A stretch of DNA of 64,000 nt, taken from contig NZ_FQVU01000005.1 of NCBI RefSeq assembly GCF_900129455.1, positions 336,734-400,733 on the forward strand, written 5' to 3'. The stretch comes from Jatrophihabitans endophyticus (GTDB lineage Bacteria > Actinomycetota > Actinomycetes > Mycobacteriales > Jatrophihabitantaceae). Positions 44,925-52,944 of this stretch are shown in pieces. Each line of letters starts with the position of its first letter. Within the stretch, counting starts at the first letter, position 1. The notes under the pieces are model-generated. The model ran no database searches. It had not been told where the DNA came from and was given only the letters and a program-made list of their open reading frames with translations. The translations under genes and the position numbers were made by a program.

Positions 44925-44995
44925 CCGCGGGGTCTCCCCGCCGGTGCTCGGCCGCGGTCGGTCCGCGCGAGCACCAGCGGGGAGACCGGGGTCAC
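44921..44995. terminator. Large bidirectional terminator stem
   Basis: GGTCTCCCCGC (44931-44941) pairs with GCGGGGAGACC (44977-44987), and the inner GGTGCTC (44943-44949) pairs with GAGCACC (44969-44975), with one mismatch between blocks. The outer GTGACC/GGTCAC also pair. It lies between the convergent beta-glucosidase and DUF5666 genes. Confidence 0.8.
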
Positions 44996-44999
44996 CCGG

Positions 45000-45794
45000 T
45001 CAGGAGGACGTGGACGACGACGCGCTGGGCGCGCCGGACGGCGGGGCGCCGTGCTCGCCGCCGGGACGACCCGGGCCGCCCTGGCCCCCGGGGCCACCAG
45101 CCGGGCCACCGGCCGGGCCGCCCGCAGGACCGGCGCCCGGACCCGCCGCCTTGGTGCGGACGTCGACCGCGGCGGCGTCCAGCGTCGTGCCGTCGCTGTC
45201 GACGGTGCCCTCGGCGTGGACGACGCTGCCGGTCGTCACGGCCGAGCTGGTCGCGGACTTGCCGTCCTTGGTGAACGTCACGTCGTCGGCGTAGCTGATC
45301 GTGCGGGTGAAGCCGTCGGTGTCGGTGATGGTCAGCCCGTCGTCGCTGACCGCCGTGACGGTGCCGTCGAGGTGGGCGAGCCGGACCTCGACGGCCTTCG
45401 CGGTGTAGGCCGAGCCCGACTTCGTGCCGCGCACGTGCACCCGCTGACCGGTCTCGAGCGCCGAGGCGGTCGACTTCGCGCGGCCGACCCGCACGGTGGT
45501 GTCATCGGTGAGCTCGTAGCTGCGCGACTTCCCGAACAGGCTGCGGACGGTGATGGCGCTCGACGACAGCTCGGTAACGGTGCCGTCGTAGTCGTACGCG
45601 CTCGCCGCGGGTGGCCGGGCCGCGGCGGTGGCATGGTGCGTCGACTTCGCGTCGGCCGTCGTCGCGGTGACGACGGCGGCGATGCCGCCGGTGGCGATGC
45701 CGGCGGCAGCCAGCGAGGCGACGGCGATGGTGCGGGCCCGCGGACGCCGACGGACGTCCGGGGTGGTCTGGGTGTCGTGAATGCTGTCGGACAC
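45000..45794 (-). CDS. DUF5666 domain secreted protein
   Basis: A 264-residue exported protein. The N-terminus has RRRPRARTIAVASLAAAGIATGGIAAVV, a signal or anchor segment. Repeated OB-like units follow: YDGTVTELSSSAITVRS, TGQRVHVRGTKSGSAYTAK, LDGTVTAVSDDGLTITDTDG and TGSVVHAEGTVDSDGTTLDAAAV, the DUF5666 pattern. The tail is a Gly/Pro-rich low-complexity stretch (GPAGGPAGGPAGG) ending in Ser. The GTG start follows AGGAAGG. It is divergent from the two-component system and shares its direct-repeat promoter. Confidence 0.85.
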   Translation of the reverse strand: MSDSIHDTQTTPDVRRRPRARTIAVASLAAAGIATGGIAAVVTATTADAKSTHHATAAARPPAASAYDYDGTVTELSSSAITVRSLFGKSRSYELTDDTTVRVGRAKSTASALETGQRVHVRGTKSGSAYTAKAVEVRLAHLDGTVTAVSDDGLTITDTDGFTRTISYADDVTFTKDGKSATSSAVTTGSVVHAEGTVDSDGTTLDAAAVDVRTKAAGPGAGPAGGPAGGPAGGPGGQGGPGRPGGEHGAPPSGAPSASSSTSS

Positions 45795-45846
45795 AGGAGT
45801 CCTTCCTGGGGGGGAACGGCGGTCACCCCCAACATCGGTCGCGATG

Positions 45847-45900
45847 CTGAAGCGGGCCTGAAGCAGCCGACACCGGCCGCGGTCTTCAGCAACGCTTCAG
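45847..45900. promoter_or_regulatory. Direct-repeat sites for the OmpR-type response regulator
   Basis: CTGAAGC occurs at 45847-45853 and 45858-45864, exactly 11 bp apart. CTTCAGC (45884-45890) and CTTCAG (45895-45900) repeat with the same 11-bp period on the other strand. Tandem 11-bp-period half-sites are the binding mode of OmpR/PhoB regulators. One pair faces each divergent gene. Confidence 0.65.
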
Positions 45901-45921
45901 AGCGCGCCGTAAGACTGCGTC

Positions 45922-46602
45922 ATGACGCGTACCCGCCCCTGCGCCGCGCGCGTGCTGATCGTCGAGGACGAGGAGCCGATCCGCGACTCGCTGGCCACCG
46001 CGTACCGGGGCGCCGGTCACGACGTGCACGCGCGCGCCGACGGCACCGACTTCGAGGACCAGGTCGACGCGTTCCGTCCCGACCTGGTCGTGCTCGACGT
46101 GATGCTGCCCGGCCGTGACGGGTTCGCGCTCGCCCGCGCGCTCCGGGAACGCGCCGAGGCCGCCGTGCTGTTCCTGACCGCGCGCGACGACCTCGACGAC
46201 CGACTGCGCGGCTTCGCCGCGGGTGCCGACGACTACGTCGTGAAGCCGTTCGCCGTGGCCGAGGTGCTGGCCCGCTCGGCGGCGGCCCTGCGTCGGCTGG
46301 GACGAATCCCGGCCACGGTGCAGATCGGCGACGTCGTGCTCGATCACGCCGCGTCGGTGGCCAGCCGCGACGGCACGCTGCTCGAGCTCACCGCCACCGA
46401 GTGGCGACTGCTGTCCTATCTCGCCGCCAACCGCGGCCGGACGCTGTCGAAGACGCAGATCCTCACCCAGGTGTGGGGGTACGACGACTACGACCCGAAT
46501 CTCGTCGAGGTGCACGTGAGCGCGCTGCGCCGCAAGACCGAGGCCCTCGGCCCGCGGGTGATCCACACCGTGCGTGGCCTCGGCTACGTCCTACGGCCGT
46601 GA
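45922..46602 (+). CDS. OmpR family response regulator
   Basis: A 226-residue regulator. The receiver domain (about 10-120) has acidic residues EDEEP, the phospho-acceptor Asp in DLVVLDVMLPG, and Lys in DDYVVKPFA. The C-terminal winged helix (about 130-226) shows LTATEWRLLSYLAANRGRTLSK, YDPNLVEVHVSALRRK and IHTVRGLGYVLRP. It is coupled to the downstream kinase and lies beside 11-bp direct repeats that are probably its own sites. Confidence 0.96.
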   Translation: MTRTRPCAARVLIVEDEEPIRDSLATAYRGAGHDVHARADGTDFEDQVDAFRPDLVVLDVMLPGRDGFALARALRERAEAAVLFLTARDDLDDRLRGFAAGADDYVVKPFAVAEVLARSAAALRRLGRIPATVQIGDVVLDHAASVASRDGTLLELTATEWRLLSYLAANRGRTLSKTQILTQVWGYDDYDPNLVEVHVSALRRKTEALGPRVIHTVRGLGYVLRP

Positions 46603-48047
46603 GGATGGTCCGCCGGCGTCCCGGTTCGTTACGGGGGCGGGTCGTCCTCGGCGTGCTGGCCCTGCTTGCCGTGCTGTTGAGCGGGCTGTTCGTCACCGTC
46701 GACGTCATCCTGTCCGCCCGCCTGCACGCCGACCTGCGGACGCGCCTGACCGATCGGGTCGCGCTCGCCGACCAGCTCGACGGCGCGCTCTCCGCGCAGC
46801 AGCTGGTCGACCGGTTGCGCGGCGACGGGGTCAGCTCGCTGCTGTGCGACGCCGACAGCACGAGCCGCGCGGGTGGATCGGCGAACGGGCTCACCTGCGT
46901 GCGCGGTGACTCGGGGCCGGCGGGACCCGCGGCGCCGCCGCCGTCGCGGCGACCCGGTCAGCCGCCGCGGTCGGGCGGCGGGCCGCCGCCGCGCGCCACG
47001 GCGAACTCGACGGTGCAGACGGCGGGAGACGTGCTGTTCGTGCGGACGACGCTGCCCTCGACCGGGCAGGTGCTGACGCTCTCGGTCGACAGCAGCCAGG
47101 TCGGCTCCACGCTGCGCGGCCTCGTGCTGCTCGAGGTCGTGGGTGGGGCCGTCGCGCTGGCGCTCGCGGCGCTGCTACTGTTCCGGGTCGTCGGCATCGC
47201 GCTACGACCACTGGACGACATGACCGCGCTCGCCCGCCGGATCGCGGGCGGCGACCGGGGGCGGCGGTTGCGGACCGGGCGTCCCGACACCGAGCTGGGG
47301 CGGACGGCGGCCGCGTTCGACGACATGCTCGACGAGCTCGAGACCGCCGTCGCCACGGCCGCGGCCGCGGAGGCGCGGCAGCGGGCACTGCTCGGCGACG
47401 TCTCGCACGAGCTGCGGACGCCGCTGACCGGGCTCGCGGCCACGACCGAGCTGCTGCTGCGCGACGAGCCGGACCGCGCGGAGCGTGAGAACGCCTACGT
47501 GACGCTCGTGCGCGAGACCCACCGGGCGAACCGTCTCGTCGACGACCTGCTGACGATGGCGCGCCTCGACACCGGCGTACCGCTCGACACCGCCCGCATC
47601 GACCTCGTCGACGTCGTCGAGCACGAGGTGGAGCGATTGCGGTTGCTCGCGCCCGGGCTCGACGTGACGGTGGCGGCGCCGCCGGCCGTCCCGGTGCAGG
47701 GCGACCCGGCCCGGCTCGGCCAGGTGATGGCCAACCTGCTCGGCAACGCCCGTCGGGCCGCCGGTGCCACCGGTCGGGTGACCGTCGACGTCGCCCGCTG
47801 CGAGCGCGGTTGGTGCGTGGACGTCGCCGACTCCGGGCCGGGCGTCCCTTCTGCGGACGCCGAGCGGATCTTCGAACGGTTGGTGCGCCTCGACGCGTCC
47901 CGTTCGCGTGACAGCGGTGGGTTCGGTCTCGGGCTCCCGATCGCGCGGGCCGCGGCACGCGCCCATCATGGCGACCTGGTGCTCGCGCCCCGCCGCGGCG
48001 GCGAGGGCGCCCGCTTCCGGCTGACCCTCCCGGCCGCGGACGCATGA
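46599..48047 (+). CDS. Sensor histidine kinase
   Basis: A 482-residue membrane kinase. TM1 is at about 15-37 (VVLGVLALLAVLLSGLFVTVDVIL). An extracytoplasmic sensor of about 130 residues contains a Pro/Gly-rich loop (PAAPPPSRRPGQPPRSGGG). TM2 is near 170-195, then a HAMP domain (IALRPLDDMTALARRIAGGD). The H-box is GDVSHELRTPLTG, and N, G1 and G2 boxes are MANLLGNARRA, VADSGPGVP and GGFGLGLPIAR. GTG at 46599 overlaps the regulator stop; ATG at 46605 is an alternative. Confidence 0.94.
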   Translation: MRMVRRRPGSLRGRVVLGVLALLAVLLSGLFVTVDVILSARLHADLRTRLTDRVALADQLDGALSAQQLVDRLRGDGVSSLLCDADSTSRAGGSANGLTCVRGDSGPAGPAAPPPSRRPGQPPRSGGGPPPRATANSTVQTAGDVLFVRTTLPSTGQVLTLSVDSSQVGSTLRGLVLLEVVGGAVALALAALLLFRVVGIALRPLDDMTALARRIAGGDRGRRLRTGRPDTELGRTAAAFDDMLDELETAVATAAAAEARQRALLGDVSHELRTPLTGLAATTELLLRDEPDRAERENAYVTLVRETHRANRLVDDLLTMARLDTGVPLDTARIDLVDVVEHEVERLRLLAPGLDVTVAAPPAVPVQGDPARLGQVMANLLGNARRAAGATGRVTVDVARCERGWCVDVADSGPGVPSADAERIFERLVRLDASRSRDSGGFGLGLPIARAAARAHHGDLVLAPRRGGEGARFRLTLPAADA

Positions 48048-48152
48048 CCGCGGTCGGCCGGCGTCCCACCATCCGGCGGCGCTGCGGTGCTGCGGGGCAG
48101 CAGGACGGCGACACGACGGGAGCCGTCCACCGAGTGTCACACCGGCCGTGTG

Positions 48153-48181
48153 CGGCCCGTGTACGGGCCGTATACGGGCCG
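48153..48181 (+). terminator. Inverted/direct repeat after the kinase gene
   Basis: CGGCCCG-TGTA-CGGGCCG forms a 7-bp stem with a tetraloop at 48153-48170. A further CGGGCCG follows after TATA (48175-48181), so alternative hairpins are possible. It is a candidate terminator 105 bp after the kinase stop. The rest of 48048-48323 shows nothing recognisable. Confidence 0.4.
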
Positions 48182-48323
48182 TGCGACAAGTCGCCGGAGT
48201 GCACCAGGACGTAGTGCCCGGGCCCGGACATGCGGTTGTGCCCGGCCGGGCCGAAGCTGCGGGGCGCATCGTGGCGGAGTGGGAACGGTCGACGGTGTCC
48301 GTGGTGCGCGCGCACGTCGCGCG

Positions 48324-48533
48324 GTGCCCCGGCCCCGCCGTGCGCCTGTGCCGCAGTGCCCCATCCGGCTCGGCGAATCGTGCTCGCTGTGCCTGCCCGG
48401 CGCGTCCGGGCCGCACGACTGCACGCTCGTCCAGCTGGTCATGAGCGACCCCGAGCTGCGCGAGCGGCTCGCCGAGCTGCGCCGCGGCCCCGGGCCGGTC
48501 ACGTCCGACTCGCGAAGTCCTCGGACTTCGTGA
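48324..48533 (+). CDS. Small cysteine-containing DUF6767-like protein
   Basis: A 69-residue protein. QCPIRLGESCSLCLPGASGP, then HDCTLVQLVMSDPELRERLAELR, closely follows the pattern of a widespread actinobacterial small-protein family (C-P-I/L-R-x-G-E-x-C-x-L-C ... G-P-x-D-C ... VMSDPELR). The four Cys could bind metal or an Fe-S cluster; function is unknown. GTG at 48324 gives the usual short leader; GTG at 48279 or 48348 are alternatives, and no clear Shine-Dalgarno decides. Its last 35 nt overlap the convergent acyltransferase gene. Confidence 0.65.
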   Translation: MPRPRRAPVPQCPIRLGESCSLCLPGASGPHDCTLVQLVMSDPELRERLAELRRGPGPVTSDSRSPRTS

Positions 48534-50580
48534 GCAACGCGCGCTCGAGGTAGGGCGCCAGGCTGAGCGTGTACGTGCTCGTCAGGTGGTGGTTGTCGAG
48601 ATAGACGACGACGTTGCCGACGGCGCCGGGGCAGGTCGTGTCGGTGCAGATCAGCGAGGTCAGGTCGATGACCGGCACCGCGCCGTTCAGCTGCTTCGCC
48701 GCCACGGTGACGGGGGAGACGGAGCTGAACGACGCCGAGCGGCTCGCGGTGCACGACGACGCGCTGCCGGTACGGCTCGCGAGGCAGTCGGCGAGATTCG
48801 AGCCGGGCTCGGGCGTCTCGTGGATCGCGACCACGCCGATGCCGGCGGCCTCGAGCCGCTTCCAGTACGTGGCCATGCCGTTGCCGATCTTGGTGAGGCT
48901 GGCGGCGTCCGCCGTCGTGCTCGGCAGCACGGCGTTGTAGCTGCGGTCGCTGGTGATGACGACGTCGGGCTCGATGTCGGTGAGCAGCGAGGTGAGCAGC
49001 GCCGCGTTCCAGGTGTTGCAGCTGGCGTAGGCCGTCTGCTGCCCGGGGGTCGTGACCTCGGTGGCGGTGAACGGGCAGCCGCTCTTGGTCGCGACGACCA
49101 GCTTCCAGTGGTGCGCCTTCGCGATCTTGTCGAGGGCGTCGGACCACTGCGCGGCGTGCGAGTCGCCGACCAGGGCGACGGTCAGCTGCGGGTCCGTGGT
49201 GTCGCCGAGCGTGCAGGTCTGCACCGTGCTGGTGGTCTTGTCCGCCTCGCACGACGCGGTCATGCCGGTCGGCGTGTCCTTCGTCAGCTGCGCGAGGGAC
49301 GGGACGTAGGAGGCCGAGGACAGTGTCGTGACCGAGCTGGTGAGCGCGGCAGCGCCCGGGTGGGTCGCGTCCAGTGAGCCCGTCGAGGCGCTCTGCCCAC
49401 CGAGCCACACACTGACGAGCACGACGGGCAGGAGCGCGGCCGTGGCCATCGACAGCGAGCGGAACGGGCTGCGGACGACGAGACGTGCCCGCCGGACCGG
49501 GTCCTCCACGAAGCGCTTGGTCAGGGTCGCGAGGCCGACGGACACGGCGATCAGCACGAGCCCGTCGACCAGCCCGACCGCGTGACCCGACCAGGCCCGC
49601 CACAGCACGATTGCCGGCCAGTGCCAGAGGTAGAGCGAGTAGGAGACGCCGCCGAGGAACACCATCGGCCGCAGCGAGGTCAGCCGGGCCGGACCGAGCC
49701 GGGCGTCCGCGCCGCCCGCGACGAGCACCAGCGCTGCCCCGAGCACCGGCACGAGCGCCAGCCAGCCCGGGAACGGCGACGTCCCCGAGACGAGCATGGC
49801 CGACCCGCCGATCATGGCCAGGCCCAGCCAGGCGAGCGGGCCGACGCGACCGGCAGCCCGCATCGCGCGGGCCGGGGCGAGCGCGAGCAGGCCGCCGAGG
49901 GCGAGCTCCCACACGCGGGTCGGCGTCACGAAGTACGCCGCGGCGGGGTTCGCGGCGGTCTCGTGCACCGAGTACCACAGTGACGCGGTGACGACGCCCG
50001 CGGCGAGCAGCACGAGGACGCCGCGGCCACCGGTGCGCCGGCGTCCACCCGCGCGCCGGATGAGCGCGCCGATGCCGCCGGCCGCCAGGAAGAGCAGCGG
50101 CCAGCCGAGGTAGAACTGCTCCTCCACCGACAGCGACCAGAAGTGCTGGACGGGGCTTGCGGCGCCGTCGGCCTGCAGATAGTCGACGGAGTCACGAGCG
50201 AGCACCCAGTTCTGGAAATAGAGCGCACTCGCGCGAATCTGTTCGGCGGTGGCGGCGAGCTGCGTCGCAGGCAGCACGAGACGCGACGTCAGCCATGTCA
50301 CGACGAGGACGACCACCGCGGCGGGCAACAACCGGCGGGCTCGGCGACCCCAGAAGTCGAGCAGGCGCACCCGGCCGTCGCGCTCGTGTGCCCGCAGCAG
50401 GTTGCCGGTGATGAGGAAGCCCGAGACGACGAAGAACACGTCGACGCCGACGTAACCGCCGGGCAGCGCGGTGGGCCACAGGTGGTAGAGCACGACGAGC
50501 GAGACGGCGACGGCCCGCAACCCCTGGACGTCCCCCCGGAACACCTCGCGGCCGCGCCGGGCGACGTCGTTGTCGATCAC
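48499..50580 (-). CDS. Acyltransferase 3 family protein with C-terminal SGNH domain (OafA-like)
   Basis: A 693-residue membrane acyltransferase. The N-terminal ~400 residues have about 10-11 membrane segments with DVQGLRAVAVSLVVLYH, GGYVGVDVFFVVSGFLIT and LWSLSVEEQFYL-like FWSLSVEEQFYLGWP. The C-terminal region (from about 430) is an SGNH hydrolase-like domain: VALVGDSHAAQW supplies the Ser and YLDNHHLTSTY the Asp/His pair. Such proteins O-acetylate cell-envelope polysaccharides. GTG at 50580 is the likely start (VIDNDVARRG); its GGAGGA is unusually close. Confidence 0.9.
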   Translation of the reverse strand: MIDNDVARRGREVFRGDVQGLRAVAVSLVVLYHLWPTALPGGYVGVDVFFVVSGFLITGNLLRAHERDGRVRLLDFWGRRARRLLPAAVVVLVVTWLTSRLVLPATQLAATAEQIRASALYFQNWVLARDSVDYLQADGAASPVQHFWSLSVEEQFYLGWPLLFLAAGGIGALIRRAGGRRRTGGRGVLVLLAAGVVTASLWYSVHETAANPAAAYFVTPTRVWELALGGLLALAPARAMRAAGRVGPLAWLGLAMIGGSAMLVSGTSPFPGWLALVPVLGAALVLVAGGADARLGPARLTSLRPMVFLGGVSYSLYLWHWPAIVLWRAWSGHAVGLVDGLVLIAVSVGLATLTKRFVEDPVRRARLVVRSPFRSLSMATAALLPVVLVSVWLGGQSASTGSLDATHPGAAALTSSVTTLSSASYVPSLAQLTKDTPTGMTASCEADKTTSTVQTCTLGDTTDPQLTVALVGDSHAAQWSDALDKIAKAHHWKLVVATKSGCPFTATEVTTPGQQTAYASCNTWNAALLTSLLTDIEPDVVITSDRSYNAVLPSTTADAASLTKIGNGMATYWKRLEAAGIGVVAIHETPEPGSNLADCLASRTGSASSCTASRSASFSSVSPVTVAAKQLNGAVPVIDLTSLICTDTTCPGAVGNVVVYLDNHHLTSTYTLSLAPYLERALLTKSEDFASRT

Positions 50581-50669
50581 TCCTCCACGGGTACCGACGC
50601 CGTCTGGCTGGGTGCTGGGTGACGACTGTGCGCCGGCTGGGCAGCGCGGCCGATGCGCGTGGTAAGGCG

Positions 50670-51422
50670 TCAGCCGCCGGCGAGCGCCGCGGCCGCCGCC
50701 CGGGCGGCGGGGACGTAGCCGAGCAGCTCCTCGCGGGGCGTGAGGAACGTGACCGTGGAGATGCTCACCGCGGTGACCGGCCGGCCGTCGGGGGACGGCA
50801 CCGGGCAGGCGACGCAACGGATGTTCTGCTCGTTCTCCTCGTCGTCGACGGCGTACCCCTGCTCGCGGACGGCCGCGAGCTCGCGCCGCAGCCGTGCCGC
50901 CGCGGTGATGGTGTTCGGCGTCCGGCGGGCGAGTCCTCGCGCGACGACGGCGTCCACGCGTTCCGACGGGCCGAAGGCGAGCAGTGCCTTGCCGATCCCC
51001 GTCGAGTGCAGCGGCATCGTGCCGCCGACGCGCGACCGCATCGCGAACTGGTCGTGACCGTCGACCTTGTGCGTGTAGACGACGACATCCTCGGCGACGA
51101 GGCCGGCGTGCACGGTGTGGCCCACCTCGTCGCGCAGCCGCGTCAACACCGCGGTGACCGACGACGCCTGGCCGGCCCGGGCGGCGAAGGCGAACGCGTC
51201 GCTGCCGAGCGAGTACAGCCCGCCCTCGTGTGCGCGCACCCACCCGGCGTCGCGCAGCGTCGACAGGACACGATGCGTCGACGGCTTCGACAACCCGCAC
51301 GTGGCGGCCAGCGCGGCCAGCTGCACCGGCGAGGCGGAGGCGGCCAGCGCATCGAGCAGGGCGAGCGCCTTGGGGGTCGACCCGGCCGCCGTCCCGCCCA
51401 CGCCCTTGACACCCTCGCTCAC
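50670..51422 (-). CDS. IclR family transcriptional regulator (hexonate cluster)
   Basis: A 250-residue IclR protein. The winged helix has STPKALALLDALAAS and LAATCGLSKPSTHRVLSTLRDAG. The effector domain has MPLHSTGIGKALLAFG, QGYAVDDEENEQNIRCVACPV and VSISTVTFLTP. It is divergent from the hexonate transporter gene at 51520, with symmetric elements in the 97-bp gap, and is therefore the probable KDG- or hexonate-responsive regulator of the 51.5-59.1 kb operon. Confidence 0.93.
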   Translation of the reverse strand: MSEGVKGVGGTAAGSTPKALALLDALAASASPVQLAALAATCGLSKPSTHRVLSTLRDAGWVRAHEGGLYSLGSDAFAFAARAGQASSVTAVLTRLRDEVGHTVHAGLVAEDVVVYTHKVDGHDQFAMRSRVGGTMPLHSTGIGKALLAFGPSERVDAVVARGLARRTPNTITAAARLRRELAAVREQGYAVDDEENEQNIRCVACPVPSPDGRPVTAVSISTVTFLTPREELLGYVPAARAAAAALAGG

Positions 51423-51451
51423 CGGGCTAACGTACCAACCGTTCACCAGAA

Positions 51452-51479
51452 CGGAATGGCGTTCCGAAAAACGAAACGC
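51452..51479. promoter_or_regulatory. IclR operator candidates in the divergent hexonate promoter
   Basis: CGGAA-TGGCG-TTCCG (51452-51466) is a perfect dyad. It overlaps a second, imperfect one, CGTTCCG-AAAAA-CGAAACG (51460-51478, one mismatch). Both lie between the start codons of the IclR gene and the transporter gene. Confidence 0.5.
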
Positions 51480-51519
51480 AACCTGAGCGACGGAGCCGTC
51501 GCGTGAGGAGCGGACGCCC

Positions 51520-52944
51520 ATGACCATCGACGTCGCCAAGGGCCGGGCCGAGCCGCCCGCGAACGTCCGGGAGCTGTCCGACCAGGCCATCCAGCGGGTG
51601 CTGAACAAGCAGGGCACCGACAGCGGCCGCCGCAACGGCTGGCTGATGATCTCGACGATCCTCATCGAGGCCTGGGACCTCTACTCGATCTCGTTCCTGC
51701 TCATCTTCATCAAGGACGAGTTCCACCCGAGCGCGTCGATGCTCGGCCTGACCAGCGCGGCCGTCCAGGGCGGTGCGCTGCTCGGCGCGATCTTCGGTGG
51801 CTACCTGTCCGACCGGTTCGGCCGGCGGCCGGTGTTCCTGACGACGATGATCCTGTTCGTCATCCTCGCCGTCGCGCAGGCCTTTGCGACCAACATGTGG
51901 GAGCTCGCGGCGATCCGGCTGCTGCTGGGGTTCCCGCTGGGCAGCGACGTCGCGTCGAGCTACGCCTACATCATGGAGACGATGCCCAAGCAGAAGCGCG
52001 AGGTCATGGGCTCTCGCTGGCAGGGCATGTTCGGCCTCGGCGAGATCGCCGCGATCATCGTCATCACGGTCCTCTACCTGACGGGCATGGACCACGGCAC
52101 GCTGTGGCGGCTCGGTCTCGCGCTCGGCGCCGTCCCCGCGCTCGCGCTGCTCATCGGCCGGCTCGACGTGCCCGAGACGACGTCCTCGCTGATCCTGCGC
52201 GGCCGCTTCCGCAAGGCCAAGCAGGTCGCGAAGGAGGTCTTCGACGACGACCTGCCGATGCTGCCCGACCAGGACTACGACCTGAAGCGGCCCCGCACCC
52301 GAGACTTCCTCGCCGACATCTGGAAGCACAAGACCCGCCGGCGCGCCAGCATCTTCGCCTGGATCTCGAACGCCTGCCAGGGCGCGGAGTTCACCGCGTT
52401 CGGCTACTACCTGCCCGTCATCCTCGTGCTCACCGGCGTCTCCGGGATCGGTGCGACGAACTTCCTGACCGGCGCGATCTATCTCGTCGCCACGATCAGC
52501 GGCTTCGTCGCCCCGATCGCGCTGCAGCGGCTCGGCCACCGCGGCCTGTCGCAGTGGGGCTTCGGGCTCGCGTTCGTCTCGCTGCTGCTGGCCGCGCTCT
52601 TCCTGCAGGTGGAGTGGAAGTGGCTCGTCCCGATCGCGGCGGCGGGGTTGATGTGGGGTCACTACTGGGATGCGTCCAACGGCATGACCATCGCGTCGAT
52701 GGTCGCTCCGACGCGGTACAAGGGCACGGCCTCCGGCTTCGGCTACATCTTCGTCAAGGCCGCGTCGTTCGCCACCATCTACGGCTTCCCGCAGCTGTTC
52801 GACCACCTCGGCGTACCGCTCGCGACGGTGTTGATCTCCAGCATCTCCCTCGTCGGCTTCCTGGCCGCCCGCTTCGTGCTGCCCGAGGTGTACGGGCACG
52901 TCGAGACCGACGACGAGGTGCCCGCATCGGCCGTGCCCGCGTGA
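51520..52944 (+). CDS. MFS transporter, probable sugar-acid importer
   Basis: A 474-residue major facilitator with about 12 membrane segments. The inter-TM2-3 motif GGYLSDRFGRRPVF, the sugar-porter-like LLGFPLGSDVASSYAYIMETMPK (middle best conserved) and PTRYKGTASGFGY are visible. It heads an operon for hexonate catabolism, so it probably imports the hexonate or hexuronate substrate by proton symport. ATG at 51520. The stop overlaps the next GTG. Confidence 0.9.
   Translation: MTIDVAKGRAEPPANVRELSDQAIQRVLNKQGTDSGRRNGWLMISTILIEAWDLYSISFLLIFIKDEFHPSASMLGLTSAAVQGGALLGAIFGGYLSDRFGRRPVFLTTMILFVILAVAQAFATNMWELAAIRLLLGFPLGSDVASSYAYIMETMPKQKREVMGSRWQGMFGLGEIAAIIVITVLYLTGMDHGTLWRLGLALGAVPALALLIGRLDVPETTSSLILRGRFRKAKQVAKEVFDDDLPMLPDQDYDLKRPRTRDFLADIWKHKTRRRASIFAWISNACQGAEFTAFGYYLPVILVLTGVSGIGATNFLTGAIYLVATISGFVAPIALQRLGHRGLSQWGFGLAFVSLLLAALFLQVEWKWLVPIAAAGLMWGHYWDASNGMTIASMVAPTRYKGTASGFGYIFVKAASFATIYGFPQLFDHLGVPLATVLISSISLVGFLAARFVLPEVYGHVETDDEVPASAVPA

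Noticed and set aside
45030..45150. Possible tandem repeat array or CRISPR-like region
   Set aside because: The repetition comes from codons of the Gly/Pro-rich DUF5666 tail; no regular repeat-spacer structure exists.
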